Position numbers and translations under genes: made by a program. Positions 7,801 through 15,937 of a stretch of DNA of 35,971 nt are shown piece after piece. Every line of letters starts with the position of its first letter. Position 1 is the first letter of the stretch. The notes beneath the pieces were generated by a model. The model was given only the letters and a program-made list of their open reading frames with translations. It was not told where the DNA came from and ran no database searches. Source of the stretch: Bernardetia sp. (lineage in GTDB: Bacteria; Bacteroidota; Bacteroidia; Cytophagales; Bernardetiaceae); the NCBI RefSeq assembly GCF_020630935.1, contig NZ_JAHDIG010000052.1, positions 1 to 35,971 of the forward strand. The letters run 5' to 3'.

Positions 7801-9783
7801 ATGAAATTTAAGTTTATAGATTTATTTGCTGGAATTGGTGGGTTTCACTTAGCAATGCACAGACTGGGTGGAGAGTGTGTTTTTGCATCTGAAATTGATG
7901 ATTTTGCAAGAGAAACTTATAAAACTAATTATCAAAATATATCTCCTAAGCTATTTCAAAATAAATTATTCAATAAGGATATTCGAAGCATAAATCCAAA
8001 GGATATTCCAGACTTTGATGTCTTGTGTGCTGGTTTTCCTTGTCAGCCATTTAGTCAAGCAGGATATAAGAGAGGGTTTGACGATAATCACAGTTCAGAG
8101 AGAGGAAATCTGTTTTTCAATATTGCTGAAATTTTAGAAACTAAGAAACCAAAAGCGTTTTTCTTAGAAAATGTGCGTGGTTTAGTTTCTCACGACAAAG
8201 GAAAAACCTTCAAAATCATTAGAAATATTCTTGAAAACGAATTGGGTTACTCTTTTTATCATAAAGTTGTACAAGCTTCGGATTATGGCTTGCCACAACT
8301 TCGTCCTAGAGTTTTTATTGTAGGTTTTAGAGACGAGGGTTTTATGAATAGTTTTAACTTTCCTGCACCTATTCCTTTAAAATTTACAATGAGCGATGTT
8401 TGGGGAGGAGAGTGTAGCAGAGAAATAGGCTTTACAATTCGTGTAGGTGGGCGTGGTTCAGATATTACAGACCGTAGAAACTGGGATAATTATTTAGTAG
8501 ATGGACAGACTAGAAGATTATCTTACGTGGAGGCGAGAAAAATGCAAGGCTTTCCAGATGATTTTGAGTTTCCCGTAAGTAAGACACAAGCTATAAAGCA
8601 GTTAGGAAATAGTGTAGCTGTTGATGCGGTGGAAGCTGTTGCAAAAAACTTATTACAACATTTAGAAACGCTAGAGAAAATTCAAACGCAAGAAAAAATT
8701 AATAGTGAAAAGATGGCAATTAAAGCAACAAAAAACAAAGGTGAGTGGACAGAACTACTACTTTTTATCAAATTACTTTTAGATAAAAAATTGTATTTAT
8801 CAGATGAAAATCTTAATACTACACAGAGTTTCTTTAAAATAAATAAAGTAACAACTCATAATCTAGATTTGGAATTCCTATTGTCAGATTCTTCTACTAT
8901 CAAAATAAAAAATAAAGAAGACCAAGAGGAAAAAGAAGTGAATATTTCAGAAATAATTAATGCTTCTGTGATAGAATCTTTTGTTGAAAAAATAAAATCT
9001 GAAAAGGGAACTTTTGAAATACCAGCTTTCAACATTATTCAAGATAGGTTAGGCTTCAATATTGTCAAAGGAGGAAATAGCAATCAAAAAGCTGATATCT
9101 TACTAAATATAAAAAATAATTCTTTTGAGAAAGAAAATGAAGGGTTTGGAATTAAATCCTATTTGGGAAGTAAGCCTACACTTTTAAATGCTTCTGGAAA
9201 TACAAACTTCATTTTTAAGATAAATGGTCTAAAAAAAGGTAGTAAAGAAGTTATTGATGAAGTAAACCGAATTAATACTAGAACCAAACTAAAAGATAGA
9301 ATCAATAGAATTGAAGAGTTAGGAGGTAGCTTTCAATATTTAGGAGCAGAAAGAGAAACTATGGAGTTTAACCTTAAAATGGTAGATAGTCAAATGCCGA
9401 TCATAATCGGAGAGATTCTACTTTGCTTTTACAAAGAGCGTATCTCTTCTATTAAAAAAATTACTGAAAAAATCGCAGGAGAAAATACAGATAATAAGGT
9501 TTTATTGGAAAATAAAATTAAGAATCTTTTGGTAAATATTCTTCTAGGTTTCTTTGCTGGGACAAAATGGGATGGTTCTTTCGAATCTAATGGAACAATC
9601 GTAATGAAAAACAATGGAGATTGTGTAGGTTTTCATATTGTAGAAATGGAAAATCTGAAAAATTACCTTTTTGAAAATATTAAATTAGATACACCTTCTA
9701 CAACAAGACATCGTTTTGGACAGCTTTATACTGAAAAAAATGGAGATTTATTTTTTAAGTTGAATCTACAACTACGTTTTTAA
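7801..9783 (+). CDS. Fused DNA cytosine-5 methyltransferase / HpaII-type restriction endonuclease
   Basis: A 660-residue protein that appears to be a whole type II restriction-modification system in one chain. Residues 1-287 are a cytosine-5 methyltransferase: motif I DLFAGIGGFHLA (8-19), motif IV GFPCQPFSQAG with catalytic Cys81, motif VI LENVRG (E123), motif VIII around QASDYGLPQLRPR (158-170), a compact target-recognition region (about 195-237) and motif X QLGNSVAVDAVEA. Residues about 305-660 resemble the HpaII endonuclease family: NKGEWTELLLFIKLL at 312-326, DENLN at 335-339, and ADILL...GFGIKSYLGSKPTLLNASG (431-466), where D432 and K452 are candidate PD-(D/E)xK residues. Met305 could be an internal start for free nuclease. 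Target CCGG is inferred only from the HpaII relationship. No separate R, M or S gene is adjacent. Confidence 0.87.
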   Translation: MKFKFIDLFAGIGGFHLAMHRLGGECVFASEIDDFARETYKTNYQNISPKLFQNKLFNKDIRSINPKDIPDFDVLCAGFPCQPFSQAGYKRGFDDNHSSERGNLFFNIAEILETKKPKAFFLENVRGLVSHDKGKTFKIIRNILENELGYSFYHKVVQASDYGLPQLRPRVFIVGFRDEGFMNSFNFPAPIPLKFTMSDVWGGECSREIGFTIRVGGRGSDITDRRNWDNYLVDGQTRRLSYVEARKMQGFPDDFEFPVSKTQAIKQLGNSVAVDAVEAVAKNLLQHLETLEKIQTQEKINSEKMAIKATKNKGEWTELLLFIKLLLDKKLYLSDENLNTTQSFFKINKVTTHNLDLEFLLSDSSTIKIKNKEDQEEKEVNISEIINASVIESFVEKIKSEKGTFEIPAFNIIQDRLGFNIVKGGNSNQKADILLNIKNNSFEKENEGFGIKSYLGSKPTLLNASGNTNFIFKINGLKKGSKEVIDEVNRINTRTKLKDRINRIEELGGSFQYLGAERETMEFNLKMVDSQMPIIIGEILLCFYKERISSIKKITEKIAGENTDNKVLLENKIKNLLVNILLGFFAGTKWDGSFESNGTIVMKNNGDCVGFHIVEMENLKNYLFENIKLDTPSTTRHRFGQLYTEKNGDLFFKLNLQLRF

Positions 9784-10081
9784 AGAGTCATTTATCCTTG
9801 ATTTAGAAAAGCTGTAGGATAAGTTACCATAGGAAGAATAATGTAAAAAGTAGGGTTTCATTACAGAATATCAACCTTTTTTCTGTTTTCAAAAAAGCCT
9901 AAAAAGCAATAATTTCTCTTATCTAAACACACAAAAACTTTTAAAATCTACTGTAATACAAACAGTTGCTTGCAAAACTTTAACTTTTTAGATACTTTTT
10001 GCGTAAATTATACCATACATTGTTAAGTATTTAACTTAGATAGATAAAAGAAATTATTTTAAATTTTATACAATCAAATAC
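9784..10081. other. 298-bp non-coding gap
   Basis: AT-rich spacer between the restriction-modification gene and the M50-like gene. I see no ORF, RNA gene, strong terminator or convincing promoter in it. Confidence 0.4.
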
Positions 10082-10828
10082 ATGAAAAAATCGGCATTAG
10101 ACAGAGACGCAATAGGTTATGATTCTTTATCACAAAAAGAAGTGAGCGCAAGACAGAATAGCTCTCTTACTGGCTTACTCATTGCTGCTGTCATCACAGT
10201 AGTTCTTTTCAATGTTCCTTATGGTTATTATATCAGTTATCCGTTCAGTATTTTAGGAACTTGGTTTCATGAAATGGGACATGGAATAATGGCTCTTCTT
10301 TGGGGAGGAGATTTTATTAAGTTAGTGATGTATTCTAATGGTTCTGGCGTTGCAACTACTACTAGTTACAATGCTATTGCACAAGCGTTTGTATCTGCTG
10401 CTGGTTTGATGACACCACCTATTATTGGTGCTGCTCTGATATTGGCTGGGCGTACACAGAGAGGTTCGAAGATAGCAATGAGTATTTTAGGAGCAGCACT
10501 AATAATTTCTGTTGTTTTTTTAGTGCGTTCATGGTTTGGAGTATTAGCTGTTAGTCTTTGGGGAGCTTTGATTATAACTTTTGCCTTCAAACTTCCAGTT
10601 TCATATAAGCCTTTTGTAGTACAGTTTTTAGGGGTACAGGCTTGGGCAAGTACATTCAGAAGTTTAGACTATATGTTTAGTGATTATGCAGGGTCTCTTG
10701 GAATGCAATCCGATACACAATCAATTGCTAATATTTTAATTTTGCCGTACTGGTTTTGGGGAGGTGTGATTGCTGCTTTTGCTATCGTGATGTTATTAGT
10801 TAGTTTGAAAATTGCTTTCAAAAAATAA
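10082..10828 (+). CDS. M50B-like membrane metallopeptidase
   Basis: A 248-residue polytopic membrane protein. The zinc-binding HEMGH motif (H63-H67, in GTWFHEMGHGIMALLWGG) lies at the start of a hydrophobic helix, as in site-2-protease-like M50B proteins that cleave substrates within or beside the membrane. Further hydrophobic segments lie near 28-45, 93-122, 130-160 and 225-245. The N-terminal 25 residues are polar, with no signal peptide. It stands alone, with a strong terminator at 10851-10895. The substrate is unknown, and some members of this group may not be active proteases. Confidence 0.8.
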   Translation: MKKSALDRDAIGYDSLSQKEVSARQNSSLTGLLIAAVITVVLFNVPYGYYISYPFSILGTWFHEMGHGIMALLWGGDFIKLVMYSNGSGVATTTSYNAIAQAFVSAAGLMTPPIIGAALILAGRTQRGSKIAMSILGAALIISVVFLVRSWFGVLAVSLWGALIITFAFKLPVSYKPFVVQFLGVQAWASTFRSLDYMFSDYAGSLGMQSDTQSIANILILPYWFWGGVIAAFAIVMLLVSLKIAFKK

Positions 10829-10850
10829 AACTTGAAATACAGCAAACACA

Positions 10851-10895
10851 AACCACTTTTTTATCAGAGGAATCTGTAAAAAAGTGGTTTTTTTT
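10851..10895 (+). terminator. Rho-independent terminator after M50-like gene
   Basis: AACCACTTTTTT (10851-10862) pairs perfectly with AAAAAAGTGGTT (10878-10889), followed by a run of T to 10895. Confidence 0.9.
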
Positions 10896-10970
10896 ATGTC
10901 AAAATAGTCCTAATTTTCATATCTTTAAAAAAGCAAATTAGTTTTAAATACATCAAATTTAAATTACTAG

Positions 10971-11034
10971 ACAGGAAACAAAAGTTGTTGGTGTCGCTAT
11001 GCTAAAACACCAACGAACTGTATTTTGTCCCTGT
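10971..11034. repeat. Nested inverted repeat with shared TTGTTGGTGTCGCTAT core
   Basis: An inner hairpin pairs GTTGGTGT (10987-10994) with ACACCAAC (11007-11014). Outer arms ACAGGAAACAAAA (10971-10983) and TTTTGTCCCTGT (11023-11034) pair imperfectly around it. The 16-base core at 10985-11000 recurs exactly at 19968-19983, again as part of a hairpin. It lies in the 5' region of the secreted metalloprotease gene. Confidence 0.65.
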
Positions 11035-11053
11035 TCTGTAACACACAGAACAA
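11031..11053. repeat. Triloop hairpin, copy 1 of a 23-nt dispersed element
   Basis: Arms CTGTTCTGTA and CACAGAACAA flank an ACA loop, and eight inner base pairs form (TGTTCTGT with ACAGAACA). The same element with a perfect 10-bp stem occurs at 35934-35956. A T-A pair here is a C-G pair there. It lies between the nested repeat and the metalloprotease start. Confidence 0.65.
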
Positions 11054-11099
11054 CAAATATCTGTTTATGTCCAGTACTCTACATCAAATTATTATACAA

Positions 11100-12911
11100 A
11101 TGAAATTTCATTCTATCTCAAAATATATTTTAGTCTTGGTTTCTATTACCTGTTTGAATAGCATTTTATTTGCCCAAAACAAACAGTTATCAGAAGAAGA
11201 TATAGCTTTTTCTAGGCAATGGGAAGCCAAACTCAATCACGCACTTTCTCATTCCCATACAGAGCGCAACGACAAATCGCACCATTCTTGCCTAACTCTA
11301 GTGCTTTTGGAAGGGCAGCAAAATAAAAAACGACTTACTCTACGTCTTGAAAAAATTCTTCGAACACATAGCGAACGTATAGAATTGAATTTCTTTTTTG
11401 ATTCAGAACATTATCGTTTTCATTATGACAAAACAGGAGTAAATGCTGTGGACATAACAGATGAGAATAACAACGATGTGCCAGATTACATAGAATTTAT
11501 GGCAACAGAATTTGAGAATGTCTATAATAAAGAAATAAATGAATTGGGTTATGTTGCCCCTCCAAGTGACGGAACAGAAGGTGGTGGAGAAGATTTATAC
11601 GATGTTTATGTTACTGATTTGCAGCAAGGTTTGTATGGATACGTAGCTTCTGAAAATATGATAGGCGATAATCCAAACTCTACAGTTATTGAAACAGAGG
11701 CAAGTACAAGTGTTATGAGAATGCGAAATAATTACGATGATTTTGATTTGAAAAACGATGCATTGAAAGTAACAGCAGCACACGAGTATTACCACTCTAT
11801 TCAGTTGGGATATAAAGCAGATTTTTCAAATATATTTGCACTAGAAGGTTCTGCCTCTTGGATGGAAGAAGTAATTTACCCTCGCATAGATGACAATTTC
11901 CAATATTTAGATGCCGTTTTTGATAATCCTGATGTAGCTGTAAACTACAATTTTGGAGATGAAGACGACCCAGATTTTAATGACTTTACAACACAATGGT
12001 ATGGAGCTTGGATATTTTTTCAGTATATAGGAGAAACTTATGGGGTAGATGTGGCTAGAGTTCTTTGGGAAAATATGCGCTCACAAGCAGAATTAGAAGC
12101 CTTAGATAATGCTTTAAAGACTAAAGGTATAAATTTACAAACTGCTTTTGAAGATTTCTTTGTGGCAAATGTTGTGTTGTCTGCTAGTTCGGCATCTAGC
12201 CCTTATACATATAATCGTGCTGCTGATTATATCAATTATTTGAGCGAAAATATTAATTCTGAAACGGTAAAGATAGAAGGTACACTAGACTTTTCAAATC
12301 AAGCGAGAGTGTGGTATAGCAATCAACAGGGAAACGGAAGACTGATGCGTTTTTCGGCTGATTATATTCGTTTAGATACACAAGAACAAGATTTTGTAGT
12401 GGATATAGTACCAAAAAACTCACAAGGAAAGCAAATAGGAGTTCAGTTTGTTAGTTTTCAGCCTAATGGAAGTGTAAGGGTAATAAAAGATTATCCTGCT
12501 GTTGGCGAAAATGCTGAAATCACAATTGATGCAGCTACACAAAGCGAACAAATGTACTTGATTGTGTACAGAATAGGAACTGCTTTAGATGATTTTACTT
12601 CCGAACAATACAGTTTAAGAATATATAAAGAAGGTACTATTTTGGGAATAGATGATAAGTTGGGAACAGATAACTATTTTAACATTGCCTCAAATCCAGT
12701 TACTGATAGACTGAAATTTGTATATAAACTGCAAAATCAGAGTAATAAAAATTATACAGTTTCTATTACAGATATTTTAGGTAGAAAAATAATTGAAAAT
12801 CAACCGATAAAGACATCCATAAATACAAATAAATGGGCTAAAGGAACATATATGGTAACACTTTTTGATGAAAAACAGCCTATTGCAGTTCGTAAAATAA
12901 TTATTCAGTAG
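11100..12911 (+). CDS. Secreted MXAN_6640-like metalloprotease with T9SS sorting domain
   Basis: With the ATG at 11100 this is a 603-residue exported protein: signal peptide MKFHSISKYILVLVSITCLNSILFAQ, a catalytic domain with the zincin motif HEYYH (H228, E229, H232) and a downstream ALEGSASWMEE that likely supplies the third ligand, then a beta-rich region and a C-terminal type IX sorting domain (about the last 80 residues, NYFNIASNPVTDRLKF to VRKIIIQ). The calcium-like segment TDENNNDVPDYIEFMA is typical of this group. An open frame begins upstream at TTG 11025, but it runs through the hairpin repeat and would bury the signal peptide. It is probably exported through the T9SS to which GldN belongs. 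Confidence 0.85.
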   Translation: MKFHSISKYILVLVSITCLNSILFAQNKQLSEEDIAFSRQWEAKLNHALSHSHTERNDKSHHSCLTLVLLEGQQNKKRLTLRLEKILRTHSERIELNFFFDSEHYRFHYDKTGVNAVDITDENNNDVPDYIEFMATEFENVYNKEINELGYVAPPSDGTEGGGEDLYDVYVTDLQQGLYGYVASENMIGDNPNSTVIETEASTSVMRMRNNYDDFDLKNDALKVTAAHEYYHSIQLGYKADFSNIFALEGSASWMEEVIYPRIDDNFQYLDAVFDNPDVAVNYNFGDEDDPDFNDFTTQWYGAWIFFQYIGETYGVDVARVLWENMRSQAELEALDNALKTKGINLQTAFEDFFVANVVLSASSASSPYTYNRAADYINYLSENINSETVKIEGTLDFSNQARVWYSNQQGNGRLMRFSADYIRLDTQEQDFVVDIVPKNSQGKQIGVQFVSFQPNGSVRVIKDYPAVGENAEITIDAATQSEQMYLIVYRIGTALDDFTSEQYSLRIYKEGTILGIDDKLGTDNYFNIASNPVTDRLKFVYKLQNQSNKNYTVSITDILGRKIIENQPIKTSINTNKWAKGTYMVTLFDEKQPIAVRKIIIQ

Positions 12912-12946
12912 ATTGATAATGAGTGATTTATGAAGTATGTACTGTT

Positions 12947-12992
12947 AAAAAGTCAGTTCTAAATCGTAAATGTTGCTTTTAACTGACTTTTT
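12947..12992 (+). terminator. Terminator hairpin after metalloprotease gene
   Basis: AAAAAGTCAGTT (12947-12958) is complementary over 12 bp to AACTGACTTTTT (12981-12992), which ends in T residues. Confidence 0.85.
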
Positions 12993-13175
12993 GTCGTGTA
13001 TTGAAGTATTTGTTTTAAATATTAATTTATTTTTTGTTTTTTTAGTAAGTGAAAAATATATTTTTTATTACTTATTTTGTTTAATGGTAAGATAGAGTAA
13101 AATGGTTTAGCTTTTGATAAGTATAAGATAGACAAATTAGACAATATGCTTTCAAAGCTCTAAAAATATACAGTT

Positions 13176-13559
13176 ATGATGACAATAGATAAAACTTTAA
13201 CTAAAAAACTGGCGATGCAGTCGCAGGCTGAAAATATTGCTGGTGGTGGTACAGTACCAACAAAAATGTTTCTTTCAGAAGAAGAAAATGGTTATTTACT
13301 TCGCCTCACAGCAGCTTCTGTGAATCCAGATTCCTATAAAATAGAAATCCGACAAGGGCATTTGATTATTATGTCATTGGTAAAAATAAATGAATTTGAA
13401 GGAGTACCTCGTTTTATGCAGGCTTTTCCAATTTTGCCTCACGTAGATTCAAGTGGGATAGAAGCTCGTTATGTAGAGGATGAACTACATATTTTTGCTC
13501 CCTTCAATCAAGGAACAAGCAGAGGCGAAAATCGCAGAATTGATATAGATTTTGATTAA
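13176..13559 (+). CDS. Hsp20/alpha-crystallin-like small chaperone
   Basis: A 127-residue protein with the all-beta look of an alpha-crystallin domain: ENGYLLRLTAASVNPDSYKIEIRQGHLII (about 38-66), then FMQAFPILPHVDSSGIEARYVEDELHIFAPF (about 80-110), where the usual F.R.F.LP.VD pattern of Hsp20 is recognisable though degenerate. The C-terminal RRIDIDFD contains an I-x-I motif, used in the family for oligomerisation. Such proteins hold unfolded clients in the cytosol. It is alone between two terminators. The assignment is at superfamily level; a non-chaperone Hsp20-fold protein is possible. Confidence 0.7.
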   Translation: MMTIDKTLTKKLAMQSQAENIAGGGTVPTKMFLSEEENGYLLRLTAASVNPDSYKIEIRQGHLIIMSLVKINEFEGVPRFMQAFPILPHVDSSGIEARYVEDELHIFAPFNQGTSRGENRRIDIDFD

Positions 13560-13576
13560 ACTTACCGTGCAATATT

Positions 13577-13619
13577 AAAGCCTTCATTTTCAATTAAAGA
13601 TAAATGAAGGCTTTTTTTT
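13577..13619. terminator. Bidirectional terminator between Hsp20-like and TraB/GumN genes
   Basis: AAAGCCTTCATTT (13577-13589) pairs with AAATGAAGGCTTT (from 13602), with a T-run on the plus strand. It reaches the stop codon of the convergent minus-strand gene and could serve both. Confidence 0.85.
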
Positions 13620-14637
13620 ATTTTTCTGTCTCTTGTTTTTTATTAAAAAATATGGGCTTGAGTGTGTAGCCTGCTTCTTTCAAAAGATTGACCATTCCTT
13701 TTTCTCCTCCTAAATGCCCTGCTCCAACAGCAGCAAAAATTATATTTTTCTTACTTTTTCTATCTTCTTTAGATGGTTTTTTGTTCATTTGCTCTTCCAT
13801 TCTTTTTACCATCACAAGGTTGCGCTTAACAATCAACGACTGATAGGTTTCTTCCTCAAACTCTTTAGAAATTTGGTCATGCAGAAGTTCTATATTTTCA
13901 GTTAGGTAAAGAGAAATGAGTGTTTCCATCGGATTTTTTTTAAAATCTAAAGCTGTTGTATCATTTTTTGTAGTCATTTCAATATCACCTACTGTATTTT
14001 TAGAGTCTGTTTGCTCGCTTTTGGCTTTGATATAATTATATAGTTCTTTGGCTTGCTTGTCTATAGGAGTAGAGTTGAGAGCTGTCATTTGTTCTTTGAC
14101 AGTTTCTAAACCCATTACATTTTGGTCATTTCTTCTAGCTCTGTTTTGAAGGTGCATATCTAATGGAGGAAATTTTTGAGTAGTTGCATTTTCTTCATTT
14201 GCACCAGCCAGTTTTTCTTGTTCTTTTTCTTGCAACATCGCCATTACAAAGACAGGGCGCACCATATCTAAAAACGGTGCTAGCTCTCCAATATTTTCAA
14301 CTAAATAAGGTTTTATTTCTTGATACTCTTCTTTAGTAAGTAGCTTTGACAAAGTAGAATCTTTTGGAGACATAATATAAGCCATTGCCATAATAGAAGT
14401 CATAACATTGAGGTCTAGTTCGCCTGCAACAGTCAGTGAATTATCCATATAAGGATATACATTAGAGGCGTAGTCAATCACTCGTTTATCTCCCACATGG
14501 ACAGTTCCGAAGAGATAGGATTTTTGTTTTGAGTTTTTGCCACTTACTTCCCACAAAAGTTGTGCATAGCTCAAAGACGAAGAGAAAACTATCAGAAGTG
14601 GTAAAAAGAAACAAATACGATAAATAAATTTGGACAT
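13618..14637 (-). CDS. TraB/GumN family exported protein
   Basis: With the ATG at 14637 this is a 339-residue protein with signal peptide MSKFIYRICFFLPLLIVFSSSLSYAQ. The TraB/GumN/PrgY signatures are present at both ends: SYLFGTVHVGD (about 40-50, His47) and near the C-terminus AVGAGHLGGEKGMVNLLKEAGY. The family has a haem/EreA-like or metal-dependent protease-like fold, and its substrate is generally unknown. The frame is open to an upstream ATG at 14757, but that start would put 40 residues before the signal peptide. It follows queE on the same strand and may be co-transcribed. Confidence 0.82.
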   Translation of the reverse strand: MSKFIYRICFFLPLLIVFSSSLSYAQLLWEVSGKNSKQKSYLFGTVHVGDKRVIDYASNVYPYMDNSLTVAGELDLNVMTSIMAMAYIMSPKDSTLSKLLTKEEYQEIKPYLVENIGELAPFLDMVRPVFVMAMLQEKEQEKLAGANEENATTQKFPPLDMHLQNRARRNDQNVMGLETVKEQMTALNSTPIDKQAKELYNYIKAKSEQTDSKNTVGDIEMTTKNDTTALDFKKNPMETLISLYLTENIELLHDQISKEFEEETYQSLIVKRNLVMVKRMEEQMNKKPSKEDRKSKKNIIFAAVGAGHLGGEKGMVNLLKEAGYTLKPIFFNKKQETEK

Positions 14638-14753
14638 AGAGTAGGATTTAATGGTACGTAGGGAAACAAATATTTTCTTTTCTTTATAGAACGAAGAAAT
14701 TTGTTTTGAGTTCCCTGCTTTTTCCATTATAATAAAACTTTTCCAAACTCCTA

Positions 14754-15458
14754 TCAAGGAATATCCATAAACTTATGAGTCTGTAAAGAAACTTGCCACT
14801 TCGGATTTTCTTTGACAAATTCTATCAAGATAGGTAACATTTTGCTACTCTTGCTCCATTCGGGTTGGATAAGCAACTTACACGAATCAGACACTTTTTT
14901 AGCCTCTTCTTGTGCCCATTTCAAGTCACTAAGAGCATAAACTACCATTTTGAGTTCGTTTGCCTTCTCATAAATTTCTGCTAATGGCTTCTTAAATCGT
15001 TTCGGAGAAAGCGTAATCCAATCTAAATTACCAGAAAGAGGGTGCGCTCCAGAGGTTTCAATATGAACTCTAAAGCCTTCTTTTTTCAATGCTTCTGTGA
15101 GTCCGTCTAGGTTGTGCATTAGTGGCTCACCTCCTGTAATGACTGCCAAACGAGCAGGAAACTGACTTGCTTCTTCTACAATTTGAGAAATACTTTTTTT
15201 AGGGTGCGCTTCTTTGTCCCAAGACTCTTTTACATCACACCAAAAACAACCTACATCACAGCCTCCCAAACGTATAAAATAAGCAGCATGTCCCATAAAA
15301 GCTCCTTCGCCTTGTAGTGTGTAGAAGGCTTCCATTACAGGAAGTGAAGAGTTTATTGAGATTTTCATGGAAGAAGATGTTGAAGAAGATTTTAACTTAG
15401 GTGTTTTCTTAGATTTAGATAGCTTCGAAAAAGCTGAAGATGTTGAGAGTGTAGGCAT
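14754..15458 (-). CDS. queE: 7-carboxy-7-deazaguanine synthase (radical SAM)
   Basis: Radical-SAM enzyme that converts carboxy-tetrahydropterin to carboxy-deazaguanine in queuosine/7-deazapurine synthesis. It shows the QueE opening VMEAFYTLQGEGAFMGHAAYFIRLGG, the cluster motif CDVGCFWC (cysteines 67, 71 and 74 from this start), the GGEP motif (TGGEPLMH) and ETSG. Family members usually start near the ATG at 15368 (MKISINSSLPVMEAF), giving 204 residues. The start at 15458 adds a 30-residue Ser/Lys-rich, probably disordered tail. I list the longer form because the frame is open and a possible TAATTTTG -7 box lies at 15532-15539, but the start is uncertain. No other que genes are nearby. Confidence 0.9.
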   Translation of the reverse strand: MPTLSTSSAFSKLSKSKKTPKLKSSSTSSSMKISINSSLPVMEAFYTLQGEGAFMGHAAYFIRLGGCDVGCFWCDVKESWDKEAHPKKSISQIVEEASQFPARLAVITGGEPLMHNLDGLTEALKKEGFRVHIETSGAHPLSGNLDWITLSPKRFKKPLAEIYEKANELKMVVYALSDLKWAQEEAKKVSDSCKLLIQPEWSKSSKMLPILIEFVKENPKWQVSLQTHKFMDIP

Positions 15459-15531
15459 TTTGATTTCGTAATGTTTATTATAAAAAAAGAATACGGTGAA
15501 GGTATGCAAACTCCACAGCACAAAAAGAACG

Positions 15532-15539
15532 CAAAATTA
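15532..15539 (-). promoter_or_regulatory. Possible -7 box for queE (TAATTTTG)
   Basis: The minus strand reads TAATTTTG, matching TAnnTTTG, about 70 bases before the ATG at 15458. No -33 element is evident. Confidence 0.25.
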
Positions 15540-15607
15540 GTATTTTACTTGGAATAAAAAAAGTAGTATTGCTATCAAAATAGAGTGTAAAATAAAAAAT
15601 AATCAAT

Positions 15608-15615
15608 TACCTTTG
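15608..15615 (+). promoter_or_regulatory. Possible -7 box (TACCTTTG)
   Basis: TACCTTTG followed by C is a close match to the Bacteroidota TAnnTTTG box. It also forms the left arm of the small inverted repeat TACCTTT-GCAA-AAAGGTA. If used, it would give the Sel1 gene a leader of about 315 nt. No clear -33 TTTG. Confidence 0.3.
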
Positions 15616-15937
15616 CAAAAAGGTAGATAAAATGATTTTTCTTATACAAGAATTAGATGTTTTTTTAGTAAGTAATCAAACAATTTATGTACTAGATAAC
15701 CTTAGACGTTTATCTAACCTTACAAAAATATAAGGCTTCTTTATGTAATATCTTACTAGCCGATAAAAAAAAGAATTTGGTCGTAAAAAATCAACCTTCT
15801 GTATAATTCTACGTACTTAAAGCAAAGCAAGGCATCAATTTTGGCTACTTCATTATAAAATAGATTAGAATGTTTTTTATCTAATAACATAAAAGAAAAT
15901 ATGTTTTTTCTTTAGTTCAATATTTTATGATTTTGTT

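Larger units (their letters stand above)
15459..15937. other. 479-bp divergent intergenic region
   Basis: Separates queE (minus) from the Sel1 gene (plus). It holds a queE-side TAATTTTG box, a plus-strand TACCTTTG box within a small inverted repeat at 15608-15625, and an unsupported 33-codon frame (15632-15733). Otherwise AT-rich, with no RNA gene recognised. Confidence 0.5.

Noticed and set aside
11025-11099. N-terminal extension of the secreted metalloprotease from a TTG codon
   Set aside because: It runs through the hairpin repeat and would place 25 residues before a clean signal peptide that starts at the ATG 11100.
15632-15733. 33-codon ORF in the gap before the Sel1 gene
   Set aside because: Too short to distinguish from chance in AT-rich DNA. 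It has no recognisable motif, so it is only mentioned with the leader finding.
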